64,000 bases of DNA from Coxiella-like endosymbiont (GCF_030643785.1 NZ_CP094378.1:434001-498000); one strand, 5' to 3'; counted from the first letter of the stretch, positions 41,396 to 50,364 are shown. Made by a program: numbers and translations. The notes: generated by a model from the letters alone, not told the origin.

Positions 41396-42229
41396 TTATT
41401 TTTATTTGATGCGTTTTGATAAACCTATCGGGATTTTTTTATTACTGTGGCCCACATTATGGGCGCTATGGATTGCTACCCATGGTCATCCCCCTTAAAG
41501 CTAGCAAGTGTTTTTATTTTCGGCGTTGTTATCATGCGTGCCGCAGGGTGCGTAATCAATGACTTTGCGGATTGCAATCTCGATAAATATATCCGCCGTA
41601 CTCAAGATCGACCGCTGGCTATCAGAGTCGTGAGTCTTCTGGAGGCAATAGGGCTATTTATTTTTTTATGTTTTATTGCGTTCGTTTTAGTTTTGCTATT
41701 AAATCGTCTAACGCTTAAATTAGGGATTTTAGGAATTTTGCTTGTTGTTATTTATCCTTTCTTAAAACGATTTACTTATCTGCCCCAATTATGGTTAGGC
41801 ATGTCATTTGCCTGGAGTATCCCGATGGTTTTTGCTGCTCAACAAGGGAACGTCCCTGCAATTGCTTGGTTGTTGTTTCTTCCGGCTGTGGTATGGTCCA
41901 TTGCTTATGATACGCAATATGCAATGGCGGATCGGGAAGATGATCTTAAAGTAGGTGTAAAATCAACTGCTATTTTATTGGGAAATTATGATCGAATCAT
42001 TATCGCACTTTTACAAATGGGTATGTTGATTACGCTTAGTATTTTGGGTTGGTATTTAAGCTTTAATTATTTATTTTATTTAGGATTGGTGGCAGCTTTT
42101 GGATTAATGATTTACCAGCATGTTTTAATCCGAGGGCGAGAGCCAAAGCGGTGTCTTGAAGCCTTTTGCAATAATAATTGGGTGGGGTTTTTCATTTTTC
42201 TGGGTATTTTTCTTACTTACGTGCGATAA
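41352..42229 (+). CDS. ubiA: 4-hydroxybenzoate octaprenyltransferase, one frameshift
   Basis: Membrane prenyltransferase of ubiquinone synthesis. From ATG 41352 the frame gives '[19 protein letters not shown]' and '[19 protein letters not shown]'. At a C5 run (41490-41494) it shifts; a sixth C joins it to '[20 protein letters not shown]' with the first Asp-rich motif '[10 protein letters not shown]', then 'RTQDRPLA', a second Asp motif '[13 protein letters not shown]', and about eight membrane helices. The repaired length is about 292 aa (E. coli 290). Otherwise perfectly preserved, so I treat it as a gene with a suspect base. It overlaps the ubiC remnant. Confidence 0.87.
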
Positions 42230-42375
42230 TTGATTGATTTGTTCCCATTATATACGATACGGTAAAGTAATGGTTTGCTAAGCTGTGTGGATTTATAGCA
42301 TAATGGGGCTCGTTTTGTTAGTGATTATTATCATGAGATGGTACTCGCGAGCATTAAGAACTATTAGACAATCTT

Positions 42376-43956
42376 ATGAAAAGAAAACTCATTGACTTCA
42401 CTGCGGTTCTTCTTTCTTTAATTATGCCGTCCCTCTATGCAGATAATCTTATTCAAGTTTATTGCCAAGCATTAGAGAAAGATCCCACTTTTTTAAAAGC
42501 ACACGCGGGCTGGTTATCGGTTCAGCAAGATTTACCCATTGCAATGTCAGGAACTGGTGCGCCGGGCTCCGGTTTATTCCCTTATGTGACGATCACTGGA
42601 TCACTTACACGAACTCATCAGAGAATTAGTTTGGGTCCTACTACTACTAATAGTGCGAATAGTGCGAGTGGGTATTTTAACCAAAATGGTTATTTAGTGA
42701 CCTTAACCCAGCCGATATTTAATTACGCCACTTGGAAATCGATCAGCCGTGCTCATCTTACGGTAAAAGCGGCGACAGCTACATACATAGCTGCTGCTCA
42801 AGATTTAATGTTTCGGACAGCCCAAGCTTATTTTAATGTCTTGAATGCTTACGACCAATTGCAATTCATACTCGCTCAAAAAGAATCTTTTCTTCATCAG
42901 TTGATAACCACGGAAGAGAAATTTAAAGTGGGTTTAATCGCCATTACCGGAGTTTATGATGCCCAAGCCAGCTACGACCAAGCAGTGGCTCAAGAAATTC
43001 AGGATCGCAATAATTTGGCTAATCAACTTGAAAATTTACGTGCCATCACGGGAAGGGGGTATAGATCACTGGCTGGGTTGAAAAAAACAATCCCATTGGT
43101 AATACCCTATCCCAGGAATATTAATGCGTGGACAATAATTGCTGAGCGACAAAGTTATTCTATCCAATCAAAGTTGTACACCATGCTGGCACAGCGGGAG
43201 TTGGTCAAACAAACTGCCGCAGGTTGGTATCCAGCTTTAACTGGCGTTATCACACATGGGACCAACCAACAAGGTTTTCCTCCTAGTCTTAGCGGGCCTA
43301 CGCCCGCTGCTGAAGCTGGTTTTATAAATACGACCACAACGACAATGAGTGGTGGTCTTAATTTAAATTTCCCTATTTTTCAGGGTGGATATGTGATCCA
43401 TTCTACTCGGCAGGAAGAATATAATTATCTCTCTGCTAGCCAACAGCTGAATCTTAGCCATCGGCAGGTGGTACAGCAAACCCGCCAGGCTTATCTTGGT
43501 GTGGATTCTGGTATTAGCAAAATTAAAGCGGATGAACAGGCCATTGTTTCTGCACAAAATAAACTAGAAGCCACTCAAGCCGGCTATGTGGTAGGAACAC
43601 GCACGATAGTGAATGTATTGGATGCTGTAACGAATTTATATCAAGCTCAACAACAATGGGCTAGCGACCGTTATGCGTACATCATCAATATTATTAGTTT
43701 AAAACAACAGGCTGGCACTCTATGTCCTCAAGATTTGCTGGAGATCAATTCCTGGCTAGGGAAATCCTTAAAATTTGACGTGAATAAACCTGTTACTGTG
43801 AATAAATACGCTATCGAAATGCTACCGAACTACCCGTTACTACCTGCCTTGCCCAACAAGAACTTAAATAATGCAAGGAAGGCGACTGCCCACCTTCAAG
43901 GCGGAAAACCTACCAGACCCCAACATACTACGTTAGGGAACCCCTTAGGCAAATGA
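42376..43956 (+). CDS. tolC: TolC family outer-membrane efflux protein
   Basis: Trimeric channel-tunnel for type I secretion and drug efflux. A signal peptide (MKRKLIDFTAVLLSLIMPSLYA) is followed by two repeats of the OEP domain: the first includes 'TLTQPIFNYATWKSISRA' and 'EEKFKVGLIAITGVYDAQAS', the second 'GGLNLNFPIFQGGYV' and 'GYVVGTRTIVNVLDAVTNLY'. The length is 526 aa with a Pro/Asn-rich tail of about 50 residues; E. coli TolC is 493. Intact, although the HlyD/ABC exporter nearby is dead, so it must serve other pumps. A TTGCTA/CATAAT pair 18 bp apart near 42280-42305 may be its promoter. Confidence 0.93.
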   Translation: MKRKLIDFTAVLLSLIMPSLYADNLIQVYCQALEKDPTFLKAHAGWLSVQQDLPIAMSGTGAPGSGLFPYVTITGSLTRTHQRISLGPTTTNSANSASGYFNQNGYLVTLTQPIFNYATWKSISRAHLTVKAATATYIAAAQDLMFRTAQAYFNVLNAYDQLQFILAQKESFLHQLITTEEKFKVGLIAITGVYDAQASYDQAVAQEIQDRNNLANQLENLRAITGRGYRSLAGLKKTIPLVIPYPRNINAWTIIAERQSYSIQSKLYTMLAQRELVKQTAAGWYPALTGVITHGTNQQGFPPSLSGPTPAAEAGFINTTTTTMSGGLNLNFPIFQGGYVIHSTRQEEYNYLSASQQLNLSHRQVVQQTRQAYLGVDSGISKIKADEQAIVSAQNKLEATQAGYVVGTRTIVNVLDAVTNLYQAQQQWASDRYAYIINIISLKQQAGTLCPQDLLEINSWLGKSLKFDVNKPVTVNKYAIEMLPNYPLLPALPNKNLNNARKATAHLQGGKPTRPQHTTLGNPLGK

Positions 43957-43971
43957 GGCTCCAACCCTCGG

Positions 43972-44250
43972 TTGTCTCATAACAATCAACGCCAAGTTGC
44001 TGCAATTACTCCAAAAGGACACCATTTCGTAGTGCAATTATTGGCCTCTCGTAAAAAGTCTGACGCAGAGAGCTTTAGGAAAAAGCACACACCGTTCAAA
44101 CTTAAGATTGTTTATCAGAAAGACTGGTACAAAACAATCTCTGCAAAAAAGAAAAGCCATATGGATGGTGGGGCCGCCGACTCGGTTCTGTGTCTGGCCC
44201 TTCATTAACGTTAGCTACGCTACGATGAAGTAATCCGGCAATTACTGAAA
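43972..44250 (+). pseudogene. SPOR-domain protein fragment
   Basis: The frame reads 'GHHFVVQLLASRKKSDAESF' then 'KLKIVYQKDWYKTI', the core of a SPOR (peptidoglycan-binding) domain, and then runs out of frame ('DGGAADSVL'). There is no proper start; it begins 15 bp after the tolC stop. A remnant of a DamX-like or TolC-linked SPOR protein. From 44250 to 44338 there is nothing else. Confidence 0.65.
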
Positions 44251-44338
44251 ACAACACCTGCCTGTGCCGAAATGATAGAGCTTTTTGAATGCCCTATTTG
44301 AGGGTGTAACGGAAAGGTTCTTCATGAAGGGTAGCTAT

Positions 44339-45649
44339 TTATAGCTCGGAAGGCCTGTTGTTATTACCTTTTAGGCGTCCTCTAGTTAATTCAGCATCAA
44401 TCCATTGTATATGCCGATCAAGTGCTCCTATGTTAGCGGTAGCAGTACTGACTTGGTAGGCTCGTTCTCCAAGATTTTTTCTTTCTTGTGGATTATGAAA
44501 TAATCGAGCTACGCTGGTAAAAAGGTTTTTGCTATCAGAAACAATTATCAGTGCATTAGCAGTTTTTAGTAAATCACTTATTGCCACGAAATTTTGCAAA
44601 TTAGGTCCGCTAATAATGGGAAGACGAACCGCAGCGGGTTCAATTAAATTGTGTCCCCCTATTGGAATTAAGCTGCCGCCTACAAAAGCCACATCGCTCG
44701 CTGCATAAAGCAAGCGCAACTCACCCATTGTATCGCCGAGTAAAATATCTGCGTGTGAATGGGGGATTCTATGTAAACTGCGCTTAGCGATTGAAAAACC
44801 AGTGGATTTACAAAGACGAGCCACCTTATCAAATCGATCAGGGTGACGAGGAACTAAAATTAAAAGAGCATCCTGAAATTGATGGCGTAATTGGCGAAAG
44901 GCCTCAAGAATGATAATTTCTTCTCCTTCATGAGTGCTGGCAGCAATTAAGGTTGGACGAAGTCCCCAATTTCTCCGTAAACTTTTTCCTTCATCGATTA
45001 AGGATTCGGGTAAGTGTAAATCAAATTTTATATTGCCGGTAATGAGCAAACGATTGGAAGCTAATCCAAGCTGAAGAAAGCGCTTGCCGTCAAGATCACT
45101 TTGGGCTGCAACGCACGTGATCTGTGAAAGCATTTTTCGGGTAACTTGAGCAATGCGCCGATAATTATGCATAGAACGTTCAGATAAGCGAGCATTCGCT
45201 AGGAGGATGGAAATTCTTTTTCGATGCGAATAATATAGTAAATTGGGCCAAAGTTCGGTTTCCATGATAATGGCTAGTTGCGGATGAATGCGGTTTAAAA
45301 ATCGATTAACGGGGCCTGGTAGATCATAGAGAAAATATACGTGGTGAATTCGATCTCCAAAAGTTTTATAAACTTGTTCGAAACCGGTAGGAGTAGTGGT
45401 AGTAACTACTAAAGTATATTGCGGATAACCTTCCAACAAAGCTTTAATGAGCGGAATAGCGGCAATAACTTCTCCCACTGAAACAGCATGAAGCCAGAGA
45501 GATTTTTCATTGGAATTCAGAGCAGCGATGTATCCAAAACGTTCTAAAAGACGATAGCGATAACCTTTAATTTTCCAGGAACGCCATAACATTCGAAGTA
45601 AGAGAAAAGGCAAAGCTGTATAAAACAACAAAGTATACAGATAACGCAT
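44339..45649 (-). CDS. waaA: 3-deoxy-D-manno-octulosonic acid transferase
   Basis: Adds Kdo to lipid A at the inner membrane (GT30 family). The start is taken as ATG 45649 (MRYLYTLLFYTALPFLLL), which gives the usual N-terminal membrane anchor; the frame is open 18 bp further. Motifs: 'LWLHAVSVGEVIAAIPLI' with the catalytic Glu, 'METELWPNLLYY', 'LIAASTHEGEEIIILEAF', 'VPRHPDRF' and 'GGHNLIEPAAV'. The length is 436 aa (E. coli 425). Intact and divergent from parE. It shows that LPS core synthesis is maintained. Confidence 0.95.
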   Translation of the reverse strand: MRYLYTLLFYTALPFLLLRMLWRSWKIKGYRYRLLERFGYIAALNSNEKSLWLHAVSVGEVIAAIPLIKALLEGYPQYTLVVTTTTPTGFEQVYKTFGDRIHHVYFLYDLPGPVNRFLNRIHPQLAIIMETELWPNLLYYSHRKRISILLANARLSERSMHNYRRIAQVTRKMLSQITCVAAQSDLDGKRFLQLGLASNRLLITGNIKFDLHLPESLIDEGKSLRRNWGLRPTLIAASTHEGEEIIILEAFRQLRHQFQDALLILVPRHPDRFDKVARLCKSTGFSIAKRSLHRIPHSHADILLGDTMGELRLLYAASDVAFVGGSLIPIGGHNLIEPAAVRLPIISGPNLQNFVAISDLLKTANALIIVSDSKNLFTSVARLFHNPQERKNLGERAYQVSTATANIGALDRHIQWIDAELTRGRLKGNNNRPSEL

Positions 45650-45801
45650 AAGCTTAGTACAATCCACTTATCATTTACTCGCTGCTCAGAAACAGTGGGT
45701 ATCAAGAAACTAAGCACAATAACGTGGATCATGTTTCGATGCAATATAAAATGCAGTTCAAATAATTATTCGAAAGCCTCTTTATTTGAAAGCTTCTAAT
45801 T

Positions 45802-45833
45802 AAAGGTAAGAAAATGGAAAGGTAAGAAAATGG
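45802..45833. repeat. 16-bp perfect tandem duplication across the parE start
   Basis: The unit AAAGGTAAGAAAATGG is present twice. Each copy contains a Shine-Dalgarno (AAGG) and an ATG. The second ATG (45830) is the parE start; the first (45814) opens a three-codon frame, ATG GAA AGG, closed by TAA that overlaps the second Shine-Dalgarno. Confidence 0.92.
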
Positions 45834-47746
45834 CGAAAGCAATACAAAAAATAGATAAAAAAGGCTATATGGCCGAGGCTATTGAAGTTTTAAGTGGCTT
45901 GGAACCCGTAAAGCGACGCCCGGGTATGTATACCGATACTTCGCGTCCTAATCACCTTGCTCACGAGGCTATTGATAATAGCGTCGATGAAGCGATTGCG
46001 GGATTCGCGCGCAATGTTAAAGTGGTTCTCTATAAAGACGGCTCGTTTGAAATTATTGATGATGGCCGCGGGATTCCGATTGATATTCATCCCAAACATA
46101 AAGTTTCCGGGGTCGAATTAATTCTTACCTGTCTTCATGCGGGTGCTAAATTTTCTAATAAAACTTATGAATATTCGGGCGGATTGCATGGTGTTGGTAT
46201 TTCGGTTGTAAATGCACTATCAAAAAAATTAATTGTTCAAGTCAAAAAGGAAGGGAGAATTTATCAAATGGATTTTGCGAATGGCGAAAAAATATCAAAA
46301 TTACATGTTGTCGATTCATGTAGTAAGCAAGAAACAGGAACCAGTATTCGATTCTGGCCCGATGCTCAGTATTTCGATAGTCCCAAATTTAGCATCTCCT
46401 CTTTAAAGCACATTCTACGCGCAAAGGCAGTTTTGTGCCCTGGATTAATGGTTCGGTTTACTGACGAACACACCGGACAACACCTTAAATGGTATTACGC
46501 AGAAGGATTAAGAACCTATTTGTTGAATGCTGTCTGTGACTGCGAACATCTACCAAAGGAGCCTTGGGTAGGAAGTTTTTCGGGAGTTCAAGAAATGGTG
46601 GATTGGGCGATTACTTGGCTTCCTGAAGGGGAAGAAGGTATTACGGAAAGTTATGTGAATTTAATTCCTACCTTACAAGGTGGGACGCATGTCAATGGAT
46701 TGCGTACTGGATTATTGGAAGCAATGCGCGAATTTTGTAAAATTCATAAATTGTTGCCTCGCAATTTAAAATTAGTAGGTGAAGATATTTGGGAGCAGTG
46801 TCGTTATGTATTGTCTGTAAAAATGCAAGAACCTCAATTCTCAGGCCAGACCAAAGAACGATTAACATCGCGTCAATCTTCGGTGTTTGTGACCGGAGTG
46901 GTAAATGACGCTTTTAGTTTATGGCTTAATCACAACGTGGAAATAGGAAAAGCATTGGCCGACCTGGCTATTGCTAATGCTCAAAAGAGATTGTGTATTA
47001 GCAAAAAAGTAGAACGTAAAAAAATAACCATAGGCCCAGCCTTGCCTGGAAAATTAGCAGATTGTATTTTATCGGATGCCATGCAATGCGAATTGTTTTT
47101 AGTAGAGGGAGATTCTGCTGGTGGTTCGGCAAAACAAGCTCGTGATAAAAATTTTCAAGCCGTTATGCCATTACGTGGAAAAATATTAAATACCTGGGAA
47201 GTAGGCGCCGGGCAAGTACTAGCTTCTCAAGCAGTACATGATATTGCTATTGCAATTGGTGTTGACCCCGACTCTTCTAATTTGGAAAGTCTTCGTTATG
47301 GAAAAATTTGTATTTTAGCGGATGCTGACTCGGACGGTTATCATATTGCAACGCTACTCTGTGCCCTTTTTATGAAACATTTTTATCCTTTAGTAGAAAA
47401 AGGTCATGTGTTTGTGGCGATGCCGCCGCTTTATCGCATTGATATCGGTAAAGAAATTTTTTATGCATTGGACGAAGATGAAAAAGAAGGTATTTTAGAC
47501 AGTATCGAAGCTGAAAAATTAAAAGGCGCTATTAATATCCAGCGGTTTAAAGGATTGGGAGAAATGAATCCCAGTCAACTCCGAGAAACCACTATGAATC
47601 CCGATACTCGTCGCTTAGTTCAATTAATAGTAAAAGCTAAAGATAAAACGGAACAGCTTTTGGATATGTTGTTAGCTAAGAAGCGGGCCGCAGATCGTCG
47701 CAAGTGGTTAGAGAAAAAAGGAAATCTTGCTGAAATTGAAGTTTAG
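45830..47746 (+). CDS. parE: DNA topoisomerase IV subunit B
   Basis: ATPase subunit of topoisomerase IV, which decatenates daughter chromosomes. GHKL ATPase motifs: 'EAIDNSVDEAIAG' (Asn and Asp), 'IIDDGRGIPIDIHP' and 'YSGGLHGVGISVVNAL'. The transducer follows, then the Toprim part with 'LFLVEGDSAGGSAKQARD' and 'ILADADSDGYHIATLL'. At 638 aa it fits ParE (E. coli 630) and not GyrB (about 800). Intact. Its start region has been duplicated (45802-45833), placing a minimal frame just upstream. Confidence 0.95.
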   Translation: MAKAIQKIDKKGYMAEAIEVLSGLEPVKRRPGMYTDTSRPNHLAHEAIDNSVDEAIAGFARNVKVVLYKDGSFEIIDDGRGIPIDIHPKHKVSGVELILTCLHAGAKFSNKTYEYSGGLHGVGISVVNALSKKLIVQVKKEGRIYQMDFANGEKISKLHVVDSCSKQETGTSIRFWPDAQYFDSPKFSISSLKHILRAKAVLCPGLMVRFTDEHTGQHLKWYYAEGLRTYLLNAVCDCEHLPKEPWVGSFSGVQEMVDWAITWLPEGEEGITESYVNLIPTLQGGTHVNGLRTGLLEAMREFCKIHKLLPRNLKLVGEDIWEQCRYVLSVKMQEPQFSGQTKERLTSRQSSVFVTGVVNDAFSLWLNHNVEIGKALADLAIANAQKRLCISKKVERKKITIGPALPGKLADCILSDAMQCELFLVEGDSAGGSAKQARDKNFQAVMPLRGKILNTWEVGAGQVLASQAVHDIAIAIGVDPDSSNLESLRYGKICILADADSDGYHIATLLCALFMKHFYPLVEKGHVFVAMPPLYRIDIGKEIFYALDEDEKEGILDSIEAEKLKGAINIQRFKGLGEMNPSQLRETTMNPDTRRLVQLIVKAKDKTEQLLDMLLAKKRAADRRKWLEKKGNLAEIEV

Positions 47747-47759
47747 AGAAGAAAAATCT

Positions 47760-48151
47760 ATGAAAAAAATAGCACAGTCCTGGTTTTGTGGCATTGGGCC
47801 ACCGATGCTGCTAAAGTTAATATGGAAGAAACAGAATATCTATGTGCCGTTAAAAAAAATGATCGAGGAAAGGGAGGGAGGACTTTTATCTTGTCGATGT
47901 TCGCGAAGAAAGCGAATGGGATAATGGGCCACCTCCCGGGAGCTATTCATTTGGAGAAAGGCGTCATTGAAAGAGACCTCGATAAAGTGATCCCTGATGA
48001 TCAGCGAAAATTAGTCTTGTATTGCGGAGGTGGCTTCCGTTCCGCTCTTGCTACAGATAATATTCAAAAAATGGGTTATCGTAATGTATTATCAATGGAC
48101 GGGGGTTACCGCATAGAAGGAGGGAGAGGCAGCATTTCTTGTTGTAAATGA
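47760..48151 (+). pseudogene. Rhodanese-like domain protein, frameshifted
   Basis: Rhodanese domains transfer sulfane sulfur. After MKKIAQSW the frame breaks; 'DFYLVDVREESEWDNG' lies in one frame and 'GHLPGAIHLEKGVIERDLDK', 'LVLYCGGGFRSALATDN' and 'MGYRNVLSMDGGYR' in another. The active-site loop C-G-G-G-F-R is kept. At least three shifts, including one at 'GGYR', make it a pseudogene. It begins 13 bp after parE. Confidence 0.82.
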
Positions 48152-48170
48152 TTAGAAGAGTGAGACTATA

Positions 48171-48199
48171 TTGCAACTCGGGTAGTTAAAACCTATGAT
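48171..48199 (+). promoter_or_regulatory. Predicted sigma70 promoter
   Basis: TTGCAA (48171-48176) and TATGAT (48194-48199) are separated by 17 bp, ahead of a start codon at 48229 with an AAGGAG ribosome-binding site. It drives a gene that is now broken. Confidence 0.6.
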
Positions 48200-48228
48200 A
48201 TGATTAATGCTTGCTTAAGGAGTTAACT

Positions 48229-48538
48229 ATGGAAAACACCCCAACCGTCGAACTTTTCCCTGGGTGCTTGTGATTCTTCTAATTTTATTATTGGTGTTGG
48301 GTTAGCATTTAGTTTTGCCTTTGCTTGGATTAACGTTAGTAGTTACTGCTGTAACTTGGGGTATGGTGGTTGCGGCCATTACAGTATTGAGTTATTACCA
48401 TTATGCTTTTTTATGCTTTTTTCGTTGGGGGTGTGCGGGTGAGAGGGTATTCTGGTTTTAAGAATTATTGGTTTTATTTGGACGCTTCTGGCCATTATTT
48501 TATTTTCCGTTATTTTTCAAATTGTAATACCATATTAA
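48229..48538 (+). pseudogene. Small inner-membrane protein, decayed
   Basis: MENTPTVELFPGCL stops at once; the shifted frame gives strongly hydrophobic segments 'WVLVILLILLLVLG', 'LVLPLLGLTLVVTAVTWG' and 'LAIILFSVIFQIVIPY', suggesting three membrane helices. A 10-bp duplication (48401-48420) lies in the middle. Function and family unknown. Promoter and ribosome-binding site are still in good shape. Confidence 0.6.
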
Positions 48539-48591
48539 TAATATTTTATTAATATTTTATTTATGGGATTCTTGTTACGGAAAAGACGATA

Positions 48592-49019
48592 AGTGTTTTG
48601 GCTGTTTAAAACGGAACCTTCCATATTTAACATCGATGATTTGAAGCGAAATAAAATTACGTAATGGGATGGTATTCGTAATTATCAAGCACACAATTTT
48701 ATGCGAGACGGAATGAAAAAAATGAGTAGGCTTTCTGTAAAGAACCTGGGATTGTAGAAGTGGTAAAAATCGTGCGAGAAGCCTATCCTGATACTACCGA
48801 TTTTGATAAAAGAAGGTAAGTATTACGATTCCAAAAGCTTGCCTGAAAAGTCCCGCTGGTTTACGGTAGATATTCAATTTGAGAAAAAATTTGATCGAAA
48901 TATAAAATTGGAGGAGTTGCGGAGAATCCCCAGATTAAAGGATGTGATTATTTTGGGTAAAGACAATCGATTGTCGATTACTTCGATTACAAAAACGGAA
49001 TGACAAGAAATTTTAATTA
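48592..49019 (+). pseudogene. EVE-domain protein, decayed
   Basis: EVE domains are PUA-like folds that bind modified bases. Pieces: 'WLFKTEPSIFNIDDLKRNK', 'WDGIRNYQAHNFMRDGMKK', 'GIVEVVKIVREAYPDTT', 'YYDSKSLPEKSRWFTVDIQF' and 'LSITSITKTE' then a TGA where Trp is expected, followed by 'QEILI'. Several frameshifts, a stop after 'KIT' and a small internal deletion. It is convergent with ygfA. Confidence 0.82.
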
Positions 49020-49020
49020 A

Positions 49021-49623
49021 CTATGGCATCCTAAAATTGATAAATTTTTTCTCTGTTATAACAAAATTTAATGGAACATCCCATTTTTCGATGCGGATTT
49101 TGTTAATTTTTTGAAAGTTGTAAGCGATCCCTACCAATACCGGTGGTTTTTTTAAAGCTCTATCTTTTAAAGGCGCTAGAGCCCGATCATAATATCCTGC
49201 GCCACGACCCAACCGATTACCCCTTTTGTCAAAGGCAACTAAGGGTAGAAAAATTAAATTGAGATTGGCTATGGAAATGAGTTTTTCTTGGGAGGTGTCA
49301 GGCTCTTCGATGCCGAAACGGTTTTTAATTAAAGGATTTTCTAAATGATAGGAATAAAAATCTAACTGGCGCTGACAAGAACGCAAGACAGGCAAATAAC
49401 AATTTTTTTGGATTGTCTGCGCTTTTTTGAGCACATTGTCAATACTCACTTCAGCATCGTGTGCCTTGTAAAACGCAATATTTTGACTAACCCAAAAAGG
49501 GTTGAGCGTCATTATTTTATTATAAACGGCTTGGGCCGCATAAATTCGTTCTTGAAGAAAAAGAGCGCTACGGCGATGACGAAGAAAGGCGCGCAGGTGC
49601 TTTTTATCAGTGGTTGAATGCAT
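49021..49623 (-). CDS. ygfA: 5-formyltetrahydrofolate cyclo-ligase
   Basis: Recycles 5-formyl-THF to 5,10-methenyl-THF using ATP. The 200-aa protein has 'LRAFLRHRRSALF' at the N-terminus and the conserved glycine-rich end of the family: 'LPLVAFDKRGNRLGRGAGYY' with 'DRAL', then 'LVGIAYNFQ' and 'WDVPLNFVITE'. Intact; starts at ATG 49623. It lies just downstream of 6S RNA, the conserved ssrS-ygfA arrangement of gammaproteobacteria, so it is probably expressed from that transcript. Confidence 0.94.
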   Translation of the reverse strand: MHSTTDKKHLRAFLRHRRSALFLQERIYAAQAVYNKIMTLNPFWVSQNIAFYKAHDAEVSIDNVLKKAQTIQKNCYLPVLRSCQRQLDFYSYHLENPLIKNRFGIEEPDTSQEKLISIANLNLIFLPLVAFDKRGNRLGRGAGYYDRALAPLKDRALKKPPVLVGIAYNFQKINKIRIEKWDVPLNFVITEKKFINFRMP

Positions 49624-49628
49624 TAAAA

Positions 49629-49820
49629 ACCTCTATGACGTCGTCGCAAGCCCGTTGATTGAACCCAAAGGCTCAAGTGGGAGAGGCGGGCACTACCTCA
49701 GGCTCCCCATCGGTAATGCGACTTCGATGGGCTTGCTCAACAGCGTGACCACGACCAATTCCCTATCATATTCGTATCGGTTCAAATATGCGGTACTTGC
49801 AACGATAGTCACAGAGGATA
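49629..49820 (-). ncRNA. ssrS: 6S RNA
   Basis: 6S RNA mimics an open promoter and sequesters sigma70 RNA polymerase. The 5' segment CCTCTGTGAC...CGTTGCAAG and the 3' segment CTTGCGACG...GTCATAGAGG pair to form the long closing stem, with a large purine-rich central region between. It is about 190 nt (E. coli 184) and sits exactly between zapA and ygfA, as in other gammaproteobacteria. A TATAAT box on the minus strand (49831-49826) fits a start near 49820; no good -35 is visible. Ends are accurate to a few bases. Confidence 0.88.
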
Positions 49821-49826
49821 CTATAA

Positions 49827-50156
49827 TTATACAGCAATTTCTTGGTTAGTTTCCAGGAAATTTTCAATGCGTCGTTGAAGGTCCTGAATACGCTGATTCA
49901 TAACATCGATATAATTATTTTTTTGTTTACGCAAATGCATGAGTTCATGCATGAGTTCATGGTAGATATTTAGAGCCGTTACTATAGTTATATGTTCGGT
50001 ACTATTGATGTTTACGGTTTTACGCACTTTCCGCATTTGCTCATCGACATAGTTAGCGGCTTGTTGGAGCGCTTGCGCTTGTTCGGGAGGGCATTTGATT
50101 TTATAACTGCGGTCGAGAATTTTTACCGAAATAATATTTTGCTCAACATCACTCAT
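49827..50156 (-). CDS. zapA: Cell division protein ZapA
   Basis: ZapA cross-links FtsZ filaments in the Z ring. 'VKILDRSYKIKCPPEQAQAL' with 'QQAANYVDEQM' forms the globular N-domain; a long coiled coil covers residues 50-105. At 109 aa it matches E. coli ZapA. Intact; the ATG overlaps the TGA of the upstream ZapB-like gene. A 12-bp in-frame duplication (49935-49958) gives 'HELMHELMH' at the start of the coiled coil. Confidence 0.93.
   Translation of the reverse strand: MSDVEQNIISVKILDRSYKIKCPPEQAQALQQAANYVDEQMRKVRKTVNINSTEHITIVTALNIYHELMHELMHLRKQKNNYIDVMNQRIQDLQRRIENFLETNQEIAV
49935..49958. repeat. 12-bp perfect tandem duplication, in frame
   Basis: The unit ATGCATGAGTTC occurs twice in zapA and repeats four residues without breaking the frame. 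Confidence 0.9.
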
Positions 50157-50364
50157 GGCATTTCTTCCCTTAATTGTGCGATTATTTTTTTTATTTTCTG
50201 AGCGGCATGAAGATTTTTTCTACCAATAAAGATCTTTCCCGTGCATTATTTGCTAATTTTTGCCGTAGCATATTATTTTCTGTTTTTAAACGCTCTAATG
50301 AACGCAATAAGTGATCTACTTGATATTCGAGTTCACTGAGTTCAATAGTGTGTGGTGATTGCAT
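50153..50364 (-). CDS. ZapB-like small coiled-coil protein (TIGR02449 family), one frameshift
   Basis: About 70 residues, a coiled coil encoded upstream of zapA in many gammaproteobacteria and presumed to act in division. It reads 'ELSELEYQVDHLLRSLERLK' and 'ENNMLRQKLANNARE', then a frameshift at an A6 run (plus-strand T run 50214-50219); a seventh A restores 'NLHAAQKIKKIIAQLREEMP' and a TGA overlapping the zapA start. The ATG is at 50362-50364. Otherwise undamaged, so it is probably a real gene. Confidence 0.75.

Noticed and set aside
15338-49019. Two conserved Trp positions read as TGA (yoeB near 15430 and the EVE gene near 49003), hinting at UGA reassignment to Trp
   Set aside because: Both genes are otherwise broken, and intact genes such as tolC end in TGA; a G-to-A mutation bias explains the changes.
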